64,000 nucleotides of DNA from Candidatus Thiodiazotropha sp. (ex Epidulcina cf. delphinae) (GCA_025656455.1 JAHXHS010000021.1:1-64000); one strand, 5' to 3'. Positions 7,671 to 16,466 are shown, numbered from the stretch's first letter. Notes: a model not told the origin generated them from the letters alone. A program made the numbers and translations.

Positions 7671-7911
7671 AACCTAGAATCCTCGGTTGAACACCGTGAA
7701 GGGTGCGCTTGTGGCGGTGCAGGGCAAGGCACAACGACGCGGAATAGTTGTTCTATTGCAAGTCGTTGTAACGCAGCCATGCGTCGCCACAAGCGTGCCA
7801 TTCGCGGTGTAGCGCTGCTCAGCCAATAAATAGATGCTATCAAATCTGATAAAGCTCATGTTTTCAAAGCGATTAGTGCAGTACATAGCGGTCAACTGAG
7901 GATTCTAGGTT
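7671..7911. mobile_element. 241-bp MITE-like element with 20-bp terminal inverted repeats
   Basis: The left end AACCTAGAATCCTCGGTTGA (7671-7690) and right end (7892-7911) are inverted copies differing at one base. The interior has further partial self-complementarity (GTTGTTCTATTGCAAGTCGTTG region and the CGCTTGTGGCG / CGCCACAAGCG pair) and no plausible gene. It sits exactly between the DUF58 stop codon and the DUF4381 start codon, genes that normally abut or overlap. Size, terminal repeats and lack of coding capacity fit a miniature inverted-repeat transposable element. No clear target duplication is visible, and the parent transposon is unknown. Confidence 0.7.
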
Positions 7912-8822
7912 TAACGCCTGCCGAAGTGTTTTGCCAGACCGTGGGTCAGGGCCAGGTGGATCTCTTGATTGGTGGCGATCGGTATCAGGGTGATGCCCAG
8001 ACTGTTGGCCAGTTGATTCAGTTGTTGCCGGCGCGTTTGCCATGCCTGGCTATAGCGCTCTCTGGCCTGGCGGTCGCGGGTATCGATCTCCATGGCGTTG
8101 CCGTCGGGACCGACAAAGGTTACCCGTCCCATCTCCGGCAATTCCCTGTCAGCAGGGTCGTCCACCGGCAGCAACACCAGGGTGTGGTGTTGGCAGAGGC
8201 GCCCCAGGGTCTGCCGCAGATCAAGGATCTCCCGGTTCAGATCGGCGATGACGAAGATCAGTGATCCGGTGGCGGTGCCCTTGTCGGCGCGCTGCAGCGC
8301 TTCAGAGAGACAATCCAGGTGGGGTTGGCGGGTGGCGCCCTCCTGGGTCAGGGCATGCAGCAGGCGCCAGAGTGCGCGGCGGTCCTTGGTCGGGCGAAAG
8401 TATTGCATGCCCTGCTGACTGTCGCCGAACAGCATGCCGCCGACCCGGTCATGCAGTCGGGAGGCGGCCCAACCGAGCAATGCCGCTGCCTTGGCGGCCT
8501 GGACCGATTTAAAGGTGCCTCGGGTGCCGAAGCTCATGTGGGGGCCCCGGTCGATGCAGAGCACCACGCTGCGTTCACGCTCTTCACGAAAGATCTTCAA
8601 GTGCGGTACGTTGGTGCGGGCGGTGACATTCCACTCCATGTTGCGGATATCGTCCCCTTCACGGTACTCCCGCACCTCCTCGAAATCGAGGCCTGTGCCG
8701 CGGAACACCGAGGCGTACAGACCGCTGAAACTGGTGTTGACCAAATGGTGCGAGGCCAGACCCAGGGTGTGGGCCTGATGGCGCAACTCCAGCAGATCGT
8801 CGATATGGGGGAAGAGACTCAT
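7911..8822 (-). CDS. DUF58-domain protein of the MoxR-Bat operon
   Basis: 303 residues. It carries the DUF58 hallmark FSGLYASVFRGTGLDFEEVREYREGDDIRNMEWNVTAR-type region (about 34-70; key residues G-x-D-F-x-E-x-R-x-Y-x-x-G-D-D-x-R-x-x-x-W), followed by a VWA-like fold (VVLCIDRGPHMSFG). DUF58 proteins almost always accompany MoxR and are thought to pass its activity to the VWA Bat proteins. The gene follows moxR by 27 bp. The TAA stop overlaps the terminal base of the inverted-repeat element downstream, so the insertion did not truncate the protein. Confidence 0.88.
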   Translation of the reverse strand: MSLFPHIDDLLELRHQAHTLGLASHHLVNTSFSGLYASVFRGTGLDFEEVREYREGDDIRNMEWNVTARTNVPHLKIFREERERSVVLCIDRGPHMSFGTRGTFKSVQAAKAAALLGWAASRLHDRVGGMLFGDSQQGMQYFRPTKDRRALWRLLHALTQEGATRQPHLDCLSEALQRADKGTATGSLIFVIADLNREILDLRQTLGRLCQHHTLVLLPVDDPADRELPEMGRVTFVGPDGNAMEIDTRDRQARERYSQAWQTRRQQLNQLANSLGITLIPIATNQEIHLALTHGLAKHFGRR

Positions 8823-8849
8823 GATGGGCAGAGGCTGGTTGGTCTTCGA

Positions 8850-9806
8850 CTAAGGGATAGCGACCATGTCTAGCAGACGGGAGAGAAAATCATCGGTGGT
8901 GATCCCCTCTGCCTCCGCCTCGAAAGTGAGCAGGATGCGGTGGCGTAAAATGGCTGGCGCGACGGCCTGAATATGATGGGGCGCGACAAACGCCTCATCA
9001 TCCAGCCAGGCTCGCGCCCGGGCGCATCGGGCCAGGGCGATACTGGCGCGAGGCGAAGCGCCGAAGCGACACCAGCGGGCCAGGTCTTTGTCGTAGGCCT
9101 TGGGGTTGCGGCTCGCCTGCACGAGGTCGACGATATAGCTGTTGAGCTTCGGATCCAGATAGAGTTCGCCGACCTGTTGGCGAATGGCAAGCAGCTCTTT
9201 TTGCGACAACGGCTTGTCGGGCGGGGTCGGCTTCTGCTTCAACTGGGCGCTGTCCAATTCGAGGATCTGTAACTCTTCGCTGCGATTCGGATAGTCCACA
9301 TTGGCCTGCATCAGGAAGCGGTCGAGTTGGGCCTCCGGGAGATGATAGGTGCCCTCCTGCTCGACCGGGTTCTGGGTCGCCAGGACCATGAACAAGGCGG
9401 GCAGCCGATAGGTGGTCTGACCGACGGTGATCTGTTGCTCGCCCATCGCCTCCAATAGCGCGGACTGAACCTTGGCGGGCGCCCGGTTGACCTCGTCGGC
9501 GAGGAGGATGTTGTGGAAGATCGGTCCCTGGCGGAATTCGAATTCCCCCTTTTCATGCCGATAGATATCGGTTCCGATCAGGTCGGACGGCAGTAGGTCC
9601 GGGGTAAACTGAATGCGGTGGAAATCACCCTCGATGGCCTCCGCCAGGGTTTTTACCGCCGTGGTCTTGGCCAGTCCCGGCAAGCCCTCGATGAGCAGAT
9701 GACCATCGCTCAGGAGGCAGATCAGCATACTGTCGATAAAACTGGTTTGGCCGATGATTCGTGAAGCTAGATGTGCGCGTAGGGGGTTAAGGACAGACGA
9801 GTTCAT
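8850..9806 (-). CDS. moxR: MoxR-family AAA+ ATPase
   Basis: 318 residues, normal MoxR length. Walker A GLPGLAKT (41-48), Walker B ILLADE (100-105) and the following NRAPAKVQSALLEAMGE, sensor 1 region ATQNP, and the C-terminal lid domain with PSPR-equivalent GASPRAS are all present. MoxR proteins are chaperone-like ATPases that mature or activate partner complexes, here the VWA Bat proteins encoded downstream. It is the first gene of a seven-gene minus-strand operon (moxR, DUF58, DUF4381, batA, batB, batC, batD). No clear sigma-70 promoter was identified in the 130 bp upstream. Confidence 0.93.
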   Translation of the reverse strand: MNSSVLNPLRAHLASRIIGQTSFIDSMLICLLSDGHLLIEGLPGLAKTTAVKTLAEAIEGDFHRIQFTPDLLPSDLIGTDIYRHEKGEFEFRQGPIFHNILLADEVNRAPAKVQSALLEAMGEQQITVGQTTYRLPALFMVLATQNPVEQEGTYHLPEAQLDRFLMQANVDYPNRSEELQILELDSAQLKQKPTPPDKPLSQKELLAIRQQVGELYLDPKLNSYIVDLVQASRNPKAYDKDLARWCRFGASPRASIALARCARARAWLDDEAFVAPHHIQAVAPAILRHRILLTFEAEAEGITTDDFLSRLLDMVAIP

Positions 9807-9937
9807 TGATTACTTCCACTTCTTTTCTGCGGGTGGCATGTGGCGCGGCACACGGGTATCGGTCGATCCCGGCTTTATCTCTGCTCGTGCCGCATCCCAT
9901 CCTATCCTGTCCATATTCTTCACAGAGTGCAAGCGCT

Positions 9938-10033
9938 AGGGCCTGTTAACACTAATTTGATAGCCACTGCCAAGACCCTGTTTTTGTCCAGCAAGGCACA
10001 ACAGTGGCTATCAAATTAGTGTTAACAGGCCCT
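9938..10033. repeat. 96-bp long palindrome with perfect 32-bp arms
   Basis: The arms at 9938-9969 and 10002-10033 are perfectly complementary over 32 bp; the outer end reads AGGGCCTGTTAACACTAATT and the loop is 32 bp. Such a structure would form a very stable hairpin on either strand. The outer sequence starting GGGCCTGTTAACA looks like transposon ends, so this may be a minimal element derived from an insertion sequence. It lies in the 797-bp gap between moxR and typA, which are divergent. No target duplication is obvious. Confidence 0.75.
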
Positions 10034-10115
10034 GAGTCTGTCATGAGCCTTTGGGCCCGCAACGCCATGATGCAAATAACCCTCTTTCTTGTCCGACCGG
10101 AAACGCTGAAAAATA

Positions 10116-10210
10116 TAACGCAAAGATCGCCATGAAACGCAAAGGACGCAAAGAGTGTCTATGTATCAATCAATTGGCTTTGCGTTCATAGCGTTTCTTT
10201 GCGTGATAAC
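10116..10210. repeat. CGCAAAG-type palindromic repeat, copy 1
   Basis: Left side TAACGCAAAG...AACGCAAAGGACGCAAAG and right side CTTTGCGTTCATAGCGTTTCTTTGCG form an imperfect inverted repeat. The centre contains TATCAATCAATTGGCTTTGCG, which is also found in inverted orientation at 14141-14163. Related CGCAAAGACGCCAAG arms occur at 47194-47285. This marks a dispersed intergenic repeat family. Confidence 0.6.
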
Positions 10211-10420
10211 GCGCCGTTTGCCGACTAGCCGACACATAAACTATACACATCGGCCTGAAAGCCGAAAGATGGCACCAAATTACTTGGCTCAAATGCCTGT
10301 CCTGGGCCTGCATGGTTGTTGTAACACCATGTATTTAAATGAGAATTCCGATTTGCTCATTTTTTTTACGATTTAATGAATCCTCCCGGTTTACTTGGCC
10401 TTAATGGCTGTTTCCAGGAT

Positions 10421-10455
10421 TTATCAACAATGTTATCCACAGGATCTGTGGGTAA
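10421..10455. promoter_or_regulatory. Cluster of DnaA-box-like sites upstream of typA
   Basis: TTATCAACA (10421-10429), TTATCCACA (10433-10441, an exact TTATNCACA match) and, inverted, TGTGGGTAA (10447-10455, one mismatch) lie within 35 bp and are followed by about 100 bp of AT-rich DNA. Three sites so close are more than expected in a random intergenic region. No dnaA, gidA or rpmH is nearby, so this is not taken as the replication origin; DnaA-dependent regulation or titration is possible. The rest of the 10034-10603 gap holds only the repeat and the typA promoter. Confidence 0.45.
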
Positions 10456-10577
10456 TTCTGAAAATTAAGAAATGAAAGGGAGTTGTCGATAGATGATAAC
10501 TATTATTCTTTAAGTCCATTTTAACCGGTTGATATTTGTGTAATTTAAAATTTCAAAGACAATTCACTGTATAAAGG

Positions 10578-10583
10578 TATAAT
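10578..10583 (+). promoter_or_regulatory. Putative typA promoter -10 element
   Basis: A perfect TATAAT lies 20 bp upstream of the typA ATG. The hexamer 17 bp further upstream (AAAGAC) is a poor -35, so the promoter may depend on an activator or use the AT-rich upstream DNA. With this -10 the 5' leader would be only about 14 bases. Confidence 0.45.
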
Positions 10584-10603
10584 CCGCCCTCTTTTTTGTC
10601 TGC

Positions 10604-12427
10604 ATGGACTTTCCAGTGATTGATAACCTAAGAAATATCGCCATCATCGCGCATGTCGATCATGGCAAGACCACCCTGGTGGACGAACTGCTCAAGCAAT
10701 CCGGGACCCTGGGTGAGCGCTTCGGCAAGGTGGAGCGGATCATGGATTCCAACGATCAGGAGCGGGAGCGGGGCATCACCATCCTATCCAAGAATACCGC
10801 CATCCGCTGGAACGGTTATCGCATCAACATCGTCGATACCCCGGGCCACGCCGATTTCGGCGGAGAGGTGGAACGGGTCCTTTCCATGGTCGATTCGGTG
10901 CTGCTGCTGGTGGATGCCCAGGAAGGCCCCATGCCGCAGACTCGTTTTGTTACCCAGAAGGCCTTCAAGCACGGCCTTCGCCCGATCGTGGTGGTGAACA
11001 AGGTCGATAAACCGGGGGCGCGGTCCGACTGGGTCATTGATCAGGTGTTCGAACTCTTCGATCGCCTCGGGGCCACCGATGAGCAGTTGGATTTTCCCAT
11101 CGTCTACACATCGGCCATGAATGGTTATGCCGGGCTTGAGAGTGATGTGGATGACGGCGACATGACGCCCCTGTTCAAGGCCATCGTAAGCCATTGTCCC
11201 GTTCCGGAGGTGGATCCCGAGGGACCGTTCAAGATGCAGATCTCCAACCTCGACTACAACAGTTATGTCGGGGCGATTGCCGTCGGTCGGGTCACCCGCG
11301 GCACGGTCAGGCCTAATCAGCCAGTGACTATCGTTAAATACGACGGTGAGCAGCACCGCGCCAAGATCGGTATTGTCTATGGTTATCTCGGCCTGGAGCG
11401 TTTCGAAGTCAAGGAGGCCGGGGCCGGCGACATCATCGCCATCAGTGGCCTGGAGGCGCCTAACGTCTCCGATACCCTGTGCCACCCGGAACATGTGGAG
11501 GCGATGCCTGCGTTGACCGTGGATGAGCCCACCGTATCGATGACCTTCCAGGTCAATACCTCACCCTTTGCCGGCCGGGAAGGAAAATACCTGACCTCCA
11601 GACAACTCAAGGAGCGACTCGAGAGGGAGCTGATTCACAATGTGGCGCTGCGGGTCGAGGAGGGGACTGACCCGGAGAAGTTCAAGGTCTCAGGGCGTGG
11701 CGAATTGCATCTCTCGGTTCTGATCGAGAGCATGCGCCGGGAGGGTTTCGAACTGGCGGTGTCGCGTCCGGAGGTGATCTTTCGTGAAGTCGACGGCGAG
11801 GTCTGCGAACCCTATGAACAGCTGACGGTGGATGTGGAAGAGAAGGATCAAGGCGCGATCATGGAGGCCTTGGGCATGCGCAAGGGCGAACTCAAGGACA
11901 TGGCGCCGGACGGCAGGGGGCGGGTGCGACTCGATTACCTCATCCCCTCACGCGGATTGATCGGCTTTCAGACCGAGTTCATGACCTGCACCTCGGGTAC
12001 CGGTCTGATCTATCATGTTTTCGATCACTACGGCGTGGCTCAACACGGTGGTATCGCCCCGCGCAAGAACGGCGTGCTGATCTCCAACGGTCAGGGCAAG
12101 GTGCTGGGCTTTGCCCTGTTCAACCTGCAGGAACGGGGAAGGCTCTTCGCTTCGCCCGGTGACGAAGTCTATGAAGGGCAGATCGTCGGCATCAATTCGC
12201 GGGCCAACGATTTGGTGGTGAATCCGTTGAAGGGCAAGCAGTTGACCAATATTCGTGCGGCCGGCAAGGACGATTCCATCATCCTGACTCCCCCCTTGCG
12301 CTATAGTCTCGAGCAGGCCCTGGAGTTTATCGAAGATGACGAATTGGTGGAGGTGACGCCCAGCGCGGTTCGCCTGCGTAAGAGACACCTCAAGGAGCAT
12401 GAGCGCAAACGCGCTGCACGAGGGTGA
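10604..12427 (+). CDS. typA: Ribosome-associated translational GTPase TypA/BipA
   Basis: 607 residues, normal length. GTPase motifs are complete: HVDHGKTT (G1), ERGITI (G2), DTPGHADF (G3), NKVDKPGA (G4) and TSA (G5). They are followed by EF-G-like domains and the BipA C-terminal domain ([17 protein letters not shown] and following). TypA binds the ribosome and assists large-subunit assembly and growth under cold or stress. The ATG at 10604 is used; a GTG at 10616 (followed by [14 protein letters not shown]) matches the usual family N-terminus and may be the true start. Neither has a strong Shine-Dalgarno site. Monocistronic; divergent from the Bat operon. Confidence 0.97.
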   Translation: MDFPVIDNLRNIAIIAHVDHGKTTLVDELLKQSGTLGERFGKVERIMDSNDQERERGITILSKNTAIRWNGYRINIVDTPGHADFGGEVERVLSMVDSVLLLVDAQEGPMPQTRFVTQKAFKHGLRPIVVVNKVDKPGARSDWVIDQVFELFDRLGATDEQLDFPIVYTSAMNGYAGLESDVDDGDMTPLFKAIVSHCPVPEVDPEGPFKMQISNLDYNSYVGAIAVGRVTRGTVRPNQPVTIVKYDGEQHRAKIGIVYGYLGLERFEVKEAGAGDIIAISGLEAPNVSDTLCHPEHVEAMPALTVDEPTVSMTFQVNTSPFAGREGKYLTSRQLKERLERELIHNVALRVEEGTDPEKFKVSGRGELHLSVLIESMRREGFELAVSRPEVIFREVDGEVCEPYEQLTVDVEEKDQGAIMEALGMRKGELKDMAPDGRGRVRLDYLIPSRGLIGFQTEFMTCTSGTGLIYHVFDHYGVAQHGGIAPRKNGVLISNGQGKVLGFALFNLQERGRLFASPGDEVYEGQIVGINSRANDLVVNPLKGKQLTNIRAAGKDDSIILTPPLRYSLEQALEFIEDDELVEVTPSAVRLRKRHLKEHERKRAARG

Positions 12428-12483
12428 GAAACGGCTGGATCTCCAGTCCTGCGGATAGATTGAGTAAGCTGTTGTTCTGAGGC

Positions 12484-12640
12484 CAGAAAAAGAGAAGCCC
12501 GGCCGCAATCCATGCGGCCGGGCTTACTGTCGTCGGCTTGGTTGGCTAAGCTTCTCCTCCCTGTGCTCTCCTGAGTGATGAGATCCTGTGAGTACATCCT
12601 TGATGACGACAATTAAAGTCTGACATAAAAATTTACATTT
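12484..12640 (-). ncRNA. Possible small transcript ending at a minus-strand terminator
   Basis: The only minus-strand sequence that could use the terminator at 12487-12525 is the roughly 120 bp to its right, in the 295-bp gap between typA and the iminopeptidase gene. A weak -10-like TTTAAT is present near 12611-12616 on the minus strand. A 26-codon frame starting MSDFNCRHQGCTHRISS (ATG at about 12625) also lies here, with a possible AGGA context inside but no clear site before the ATG. I cannot tell an sRNA from a short ORF or a lone terminator. The evidence is only terminator position and strand. Confidence 0.2.
12487..12525 (-). terminator. Strong hairpin with T-tract, reading minus strand
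   Basis: AAGCCCGGCCGCA (12495-12507) and TGCGGCCGGGCTT (12513-12525) form a 13-bp perfect stem with a 5-base loop. The T-rich tail (CTCTTTTTC) exists only in the minus-strand reading, so it terminates a leftward transcript. No minus-strand protein gene of normal size precedes it. It may end a small RNA or short-ORF transcript from about 12.6 kb, or simply block antisense reading into typA. Confidence 0.55.
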
Positions 12641-12687
12641 GCTGTGGGAATATGCACCTATAGCTTGTGAGAATTTTCCCCTTTCCA

Positions 12688-12705
12688 TGTAGGAAAATTC
12701 CTACA
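12688..12705. promoter_or_regulatory. Palindromic operator candidate upstream of the iminopeptidase gene
   Basis: TGTAGGAA-AA-TTCCTACA is an 8-bp inverted repeat with a two-base centre, ending 17 bp before the ATG at 12723. The length and symmetry fit a dimeric repressor site. The regulator is unknown. Confidence 0.4.
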
Positions 12706-12722
12706 TTGATACCAGGTCGCCC

Positions 12723-13673
12723 ATGAAAGCACTCTATCCGCCAATCAAGCCCTTTGCCTCGCAACGCCTCTCGGTGGATAGGGGCCATCGGCTCTATATC
12801 GAGCAGGTGGGCAATTCCAACGGGATTCCCGTGCTGTTTCTGCACGGAGGCCCAGGTGCGGGTTGCGAACCCTATCATCGCCGCTTTTTCGATCCTGCTG
12901 CCTATCGTGTGGTGCTGTTTGATCAGCGTGGGTGCGGCCGTTCCACGCCACATGCATCTCTGACGGCCAATACCACCTGGGATCTGGTTGCCGACATCGA
13001 ACGGATTCGCCGGGAACTGGGCATCGATCGCTGGCTGCTGTTCGGCGGTTCCTGGGGCTCTACCCTTGCCCTGGCCTATGCCCAGACCCATCCGCAAAGG
13101 GTGACCGGCATGGTCCTGCGGGGGATCTTCCTCTGTCGCGACGAAGAGATTCACTGGTTCTACCAGGCGGGGGCCAACCGGATCTTCCCCGACTACTGGG
13201 AGGCTTTTGTCGCACCCGTGCCGGAGGATGAGCGAGGCAATCTGCTGCAGGCCTATCATCGGCGTCTGACCGGTGAGAATGAGATTACGCGGATGGCCGC
13301 GGCCAAATCCTGGTCTGTCTGGGAGGGACGCACCGCCGGTCTGCAACCGAACCGAGCGGTTGTCGACTTTTTCTCCGATCCCCATACCGCATTGAGCCTG
13401 GCCCGTATCGAGTGCCACTATTTCATCAATCACGCCTTCCTGCGTCCTGACCAGCTATTGCAGGATATGGATCAGTTGCGTGATATTTCCGGTGTCATCG
13501 TGCAAGGGCGCTATGACCTCATCTGTCCCATGACCTCTGCCTGGGAGCTTCATCAAGCCTGGGAGGGGAGTGAGTTGATCGTGATCCCTGACGCGGGACA
13601 CGCCGCTACCGAGCCGGGTATTCGCAGCGCTCTCATCGAGGCCACCGACAGGTTTGCCGAGGCGTTGGCATGA
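12723..13673 (+). CDS. pip: Proline iminopeptidase
   Basis: 316 residues, alpha/beta-hydrolase fold. Oxyanion-hole motif HGGPGAGC (41-48), DQRGCGRS (68-74) and nucleophile elbow GGSWGS with Ser110 are typical of prolyl iminopeptidase (peptidase family S33). The catalytic Asp (GRYDLICP) and His (DAGHAATEPG) are present near the C-terminus. The enzyme removes N-terminal proline from peptides in the cytoplasm. The stop overlaps the dtd start by 4 bp (ATGA), so both are probably co-transcribed. A palindrome 17 bp upstream may be an operator. Confidence 0.94.
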   Translation: MKALYPPIKPFASQRLSVDRGHRLYIEQVGNSNGIPVLFLHGGPGAGCEPYHRRFFDPAAYRVVLFDQRGCGRSTPHASLTANTTWDLVADIERIRRELGIDRWLLFGGSWGSTLALAYAQTHPQRVTGMVLRGIFLCRDEEIHWFYQAGANRIFPDYWEAFVAPVPEDERGNLLQAYHRRLTGENEITRMAAAKSWSVWEGRTAGLQPNRAVVDFFSDPHTALSLARIECHYFINHAFLRPDQLLQDMDQLRDISGVIVQGRYDLICPMTSAWELHQAWEGSELIVIPDAGHAATEPGIRSALIEATDRFAEALA

Positions 13674-14107
13674 TCGGTCTGTTGCAGCGGGTCAATGAAG
13701 GCAGGGTGGTCATCGACGGCAACTGCGTCGGCGAGATCGGGCGGGGGCTGGTGGTGCTGGTAGGCGTGCAGAAGGGGGATGACGAGAGCAGGGCAGAGCG
13801 ATTGCTGGAAAGAGTCCTCGGCTATCGGGTCTTCGCGGACGACAACGGGCGCATGAACCTGAGCCTGAAGGATATCCACGGCGGTCTGTTGTTGGTGCCA
13901 CAGTTCACCCTTGCCGCCGATACGCGCAAGGGCATGCGGGCCGGATTCTCCGCAGCCGCGGAACCGGCGGCGGGAGAGGGTCTGTTTGACTATCTGACGG
14001 CTCAGGCGGTTCAGCGCCATAGCACCGTTGCCTGCGGCGTGTTCGGGGCCGATATGCAGGTCGAATTGATCAATGATGGGCCAGTCACTTTTTGGCTGGA
14101 GAGCTGA
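13670..14107 (+). CDS. dtd: D-aminoacyl-tRNA deacylase
   Basis: 145 residues, the standard DTD length. The two conserved motifs that form the cross-subunit active site are present: VPQFTLAADTRKGMRAGFS (about 79-97, usual form SQFTL) and ELINDGPVTFWLE at the C-terminus (NxGPVT). DTD hydrolyses D-amino acids (and Gly from mischarged tRNA-Ala) to keep translation chirally pure. The first motif has Pro instead of Ser before QFTL, a small change that might be tolerated. The start overlaps pip by 4 bp. Confidence 0.95.
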   Translation: MIGLLQRVNEGRVVIDGNCVGEIGRGLVVLVGVQKGDDESRAERLLERVLGYRVFADDNGRMNLSLKDIHGGLLLVPQFTLAADTRKGMRAGFSAAAEPAAGEGLFDYLTAQAVQRHSTVACGVFGADMQVELINDGPVTFWLES

Positions 14108-14134
14108 GATAGTGCCCGTCCAGAAACAGGTCTC

Positions 14135-14191
14135 TATAACGCAAAGCTAATTGATTGATATATAGGCATTCTTTGCATCCTTTGCGTTATA
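14135..14191. repeat. CGCAAAG-type palindromic repeat, copy 2
   Basis: TATAACGCAAAG (14135-14146) and CTTTGCGTTATA (14180-14191) are perfect 12-bp inverted arms. The sequence next to the left arm (GCTAATTGATTGATA) is the inverse of the centre of the repeat at 10116-10210. Situated between dtd and hisB. Confidence 0.65.
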
Positions 14192-14341
14192 TTTTTTCTG
14201 CGTTTATGAACGGACATGAGATAGTCGGCTGTCCCGATCCCGGCATGGTAAGGCTTTTCCGAATCCGGCGCTGTCATTTCAATGGTTTTCCTCTAAAATA
14301 AACGGTTTCGAGTTGAGAGTCTTTGGCCGGAGTCGTCTAGC

Positions 14342-14932
14342 ATGCAGCGTACCGCGCAAATCGAGCGCAATACCTTGGAGACACAGATCAGCATCGCCCT
14401 GAATCTGGATGGGAAAGGTGATGCCAGTTTCGCCACCGGGGTGCCGTTTCTTGATCACATGTTGGATCAAGTCGCCCGCCATGGTCTGATCGATTTAAAG
14501 GTTTCCGCCAAGGGGGATCTGCACATCGATGCCCACCACACCGTGGAGGATGTGGGGATTACCTTGGGACAGGCCCTGGCTCAGGCCGTGGGCGGGAAAG
14601 CGGGCATCCGTCGTTACGGCCACGCCTATGTGCCCTTGGATGAGGCCTTGTCACGGGTGGTGGTCGACTTTTCGGGGCGGCCCGGGTTGGTCTACAACCT
14701 GGAGTTCACCCGTGCGCGGATCGGTGACTTCGATGTGGATCTGTTTCAGGAGTTCTTCCAAGGGCTGGTCAACCATGCCGGGATCACCCTGCATATCGAT
14801 AATCTGCGTGGCGTCAACGCCCATCATCAGGCGGAAACGGTGTTCAAGGCCTTCGGCCGAGCCCTGCGGATGGCGCTCGAAGCGGATCCGGGCATGGCCG
14901 AGCGGGTGCCCTCCACCAAGGGCAGTCTTTAA
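14342..14932 (+). CDS. hisB: Imidazoleglycerol-phosphate dehydratase
   Basis: 196 residues, the monofunctional form without the phosphatase domain seen in enterics. Duplicated metal-binding motifs are present: FLDHML and HHTVED in the first half, and NHAGIT / [17 protein letters not shown] in the second. It catalyses dehydration of imidazole glycerol phosphate in histidine synthesis and binds Mn2+. First gene of the hisBHAFIE run on the plus strand; hisH follows after 21 bp. Residue pattern and length leave little doubt. Confidence 0.97.
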   Translation: MQRTAQIERNTLETQISIALNLDGKGDASFATGVPFLDHMLDQVARHGLIDLKVSAKGDLHIDAHHTVEDVGITLGQALAQAVGGKAGIRRYGHAYVPLDEALSRVVVDFSGRPGLVYNLEFTRARIGDFDVDLFQEFFQGLVNHAGITLHIDNLRGVNAHHQAETVFKAFGRALRMALEADPGMAERVPSTKGSL

Positions 14933-14953
14933 TCATTCACGGGTAGTGCAACG

Positions 14954-15634
14954 ATGACACAACGCATCACCGTGATCGATTACGGTATGGGCAACCTGCG
15001 TTCCGTCGCCAAGGCGGTGGAGCATGTGATGGCTGAGGGCGACGAGGTTTTGGTTTCCGATGATCCCAAGTTGATTCTTGAATCCGATCGGGTCGTTTTC
15101 CCCGGGCAGGGGGCGGCAAGAGACTGCATGGCGGCGATATCCGACCATCACCTCAACCAGGCCGTACTGGATGCGGCCCGGAGCAAGCCGTTTCTCGGCA
15201 TCTGCATGGGGCAGCAGGTGCTGCTCGACTTCAGTGAAGAGAACGACGGCACCCCCCTGCTGGGGATGATTCCCGGCCAGGTGCACCGATTCCACGGCGG
15301 TATCGCGCCGGATGGCGAGGTGATGAAGATCCCGCACATGGGTTGGAATCGGGTGTTTCAGCGCCATCAACATCCGTTGTGGCACGGCATAGATCAGCAG
15401 AGCCGGTTCTACTTCGTGCATAGCTACTATGCGGATCCGGCTCAACCGGAACTGGTGGCGGCAACCACCGATTACGGCGTCAGCTTCGCCAGCGCGATCG
15501 CTGACGGCAATCTCTTCGCTGTGCAATTCCATCCGGAGAAGAGCGCCGACATCGGTTTGCGCCTGCTGCGGAATTTTGTCCAGTGGCAACCATCGATTGA
15601 GGAATATTCCCGTGCTGCTGATACCCGCGATTGA
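14954..15634 (+). CDS. hisH: Imidazole glycerol phosphate synthase, glutaminase subunit HisH
   Basis: 226 residues. Class I glutamine amidotransferase with nucleophile Cys84 in GICMGQQ and the His-Glu pair in VQFHPEKS. It supplies ammonia to HisF, which closes the imidazole ring and releases AICAR. The last 23 bp overlap hisA, and the C-terminus ([17 protein letters not shown]) is a little longer than usual because of that overlap. Cytoplasmic, forms a heterodimer with HisF. Confidence 0.97.
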   Translation: MTQRITVIDYGMGNLRSVAKAVEHVMAEGDEVLVSDDPKLILESDRVVFPGQGAARDCMAAISDHHLNQAVLDAARSKPFLGICMGQQVLLDFSEENDGTPLLGMIPGQVHRFHGGIAPDGEVMKIPHMGWNRVFQRHQHPLWHGIDQQSRFYFVHSYYADPAQPELVAATTDYGVSFASAIADGNLFAVQFHPEKSADIGLRLLRNFVQWQPSIEEYSRAADTRD

Positions 15635-16349
15635 TCTCAAGAATGGCCAGTGTGTGCGACTACGCCAGGGCCGCATGGATGACAATACCGTGTTTTCCGA
15701 CAAGCCGGTGGAGACGGCGGCGCGTTGGGTCGAGGCGGGGGGCCGTCGTCTGCACCTGGTGGACCTCAACGGGGCCTTTGCCGGCAAGCCGGTGAATGGC
15801 GAGGCGATCCGGGCGATCGTCGGCGCCTATCCCGAACTGCCGATCCAGGTGGGTGGCGGTATTCGGGATGAAGTGACCATCGAGGCCTATCTGAAGGCAG
15901 GCGTCAGCTACTGCATTATCGGCACTCAGGCGGTGAGGGAGCCCGCATTCGTGGCCCGCGCCTGCAAGGCATTCCCTGGGCATGTGATCGTCGGCCTGGA
16001 TGCGGTCGAGGGCAAGGTGGCGATCAACGGCTGGGCCGAAGTGACCGACCAGGAGGTGACCTCGCTTGCCCGGCGCTTTCAGGACGACGGCGTCAGCGCC
16101 ATTGTCTATACCGATATCGGGCGTGACGGCATGCTCTCCGGGCCAAACGTCGAGGCCACAGCCGCCCTCGCAAACGCCATCACCATCCCCGTGATCGCAT
16201 CGGGAGGGATCACCGACATCAGCGATATCGAGTCCCTGTGCAAGGCCGATACCCGAAACATCATCGGCGCGATAACGGGACGCGCCATCTACGAGGGCAC
16301 CCTCGACTTCAGCGCCGGCCAGCGGTTGGCGGATGAACTGGGGCGTTAG
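15612..16349 (+). CDS. hisA: Phosphoribosylformimino-5-aminoimidazole carboxamide ribotide isomerase
   Basis: 245 residues from GTG 15612-15614; the product starts (M)[16 protein letters not shown], the family N-terminus, and TTGAGGAA lies at suitable distance upstream. The frame stays open further upstream but that sequence belongs to hisH. The TIM barrel has the catalytic Asp in AIDL and second Asp in [14 protein letters not shown], with the phosphate-binding GGGIR and ASGGI motifs. It isomerises ProFAR to PRFAR. Overlaps hisH by 23 bp. A 26-bp-arm palindrome separates it from hisF. Confidence 0.96.
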   Translation: MLLIPAIDLKNGQCVRLRQGRMDDNTVFSDKPVETAARWVEAGGRRLHLVDLNGAFAGKPVNGEAIRAIVGAYPELPIQVGGGIRDEVTIEAYLKAGVSYCIIGTQAVREPAFVARACKAFPGHVIVGLDAVEGKVAINGWAEVTDQEVTSLARRFQDDGVSAIVYTDIGRDGMLSGPNVEATAALANAITIPVIASGGITDISDIESLCKADTRNIIGAITGRAIYEGTLDFSAGQRLADELGR

Positions 16350-16354
16350 TTTTG

Positions 16355-16466
16355 AATTTTGAATGATGAATTTTGAATTGTATGTGTGCGCTGCGCGCAT
16401 GGGTTTTTTATGAAAAGGGCGCGAGCGAAAGCGAGCACCACAATTCAAAATTCATCATTCAAAATT
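16355..16466. repeat. Palindromic insert between hisA and hisF with perfect 26-bp arms
   Basis: AATTTTGAATGATGAATTTT... (16355-16380) is exactly complementary to 16441-16466; the 60-base interior includes a GC-rich GTGCGCTGCGCGCATGGG and GCGAGCGAAAGCGAGCACC. It interrupts an otherwise tightly spaced his operon. A transcript would form a long hairpin here. There is no T-tract, so read-through to hisF is expected. It may affect mRNA stability. Confidence 0.75.

Noticed and set aside
10421..10560. Chromosomal replication origin
   Set aside because: Only three DnaA-like sites and none of the usual neighbours (dnaA, dnaN, gidA, rpmH).
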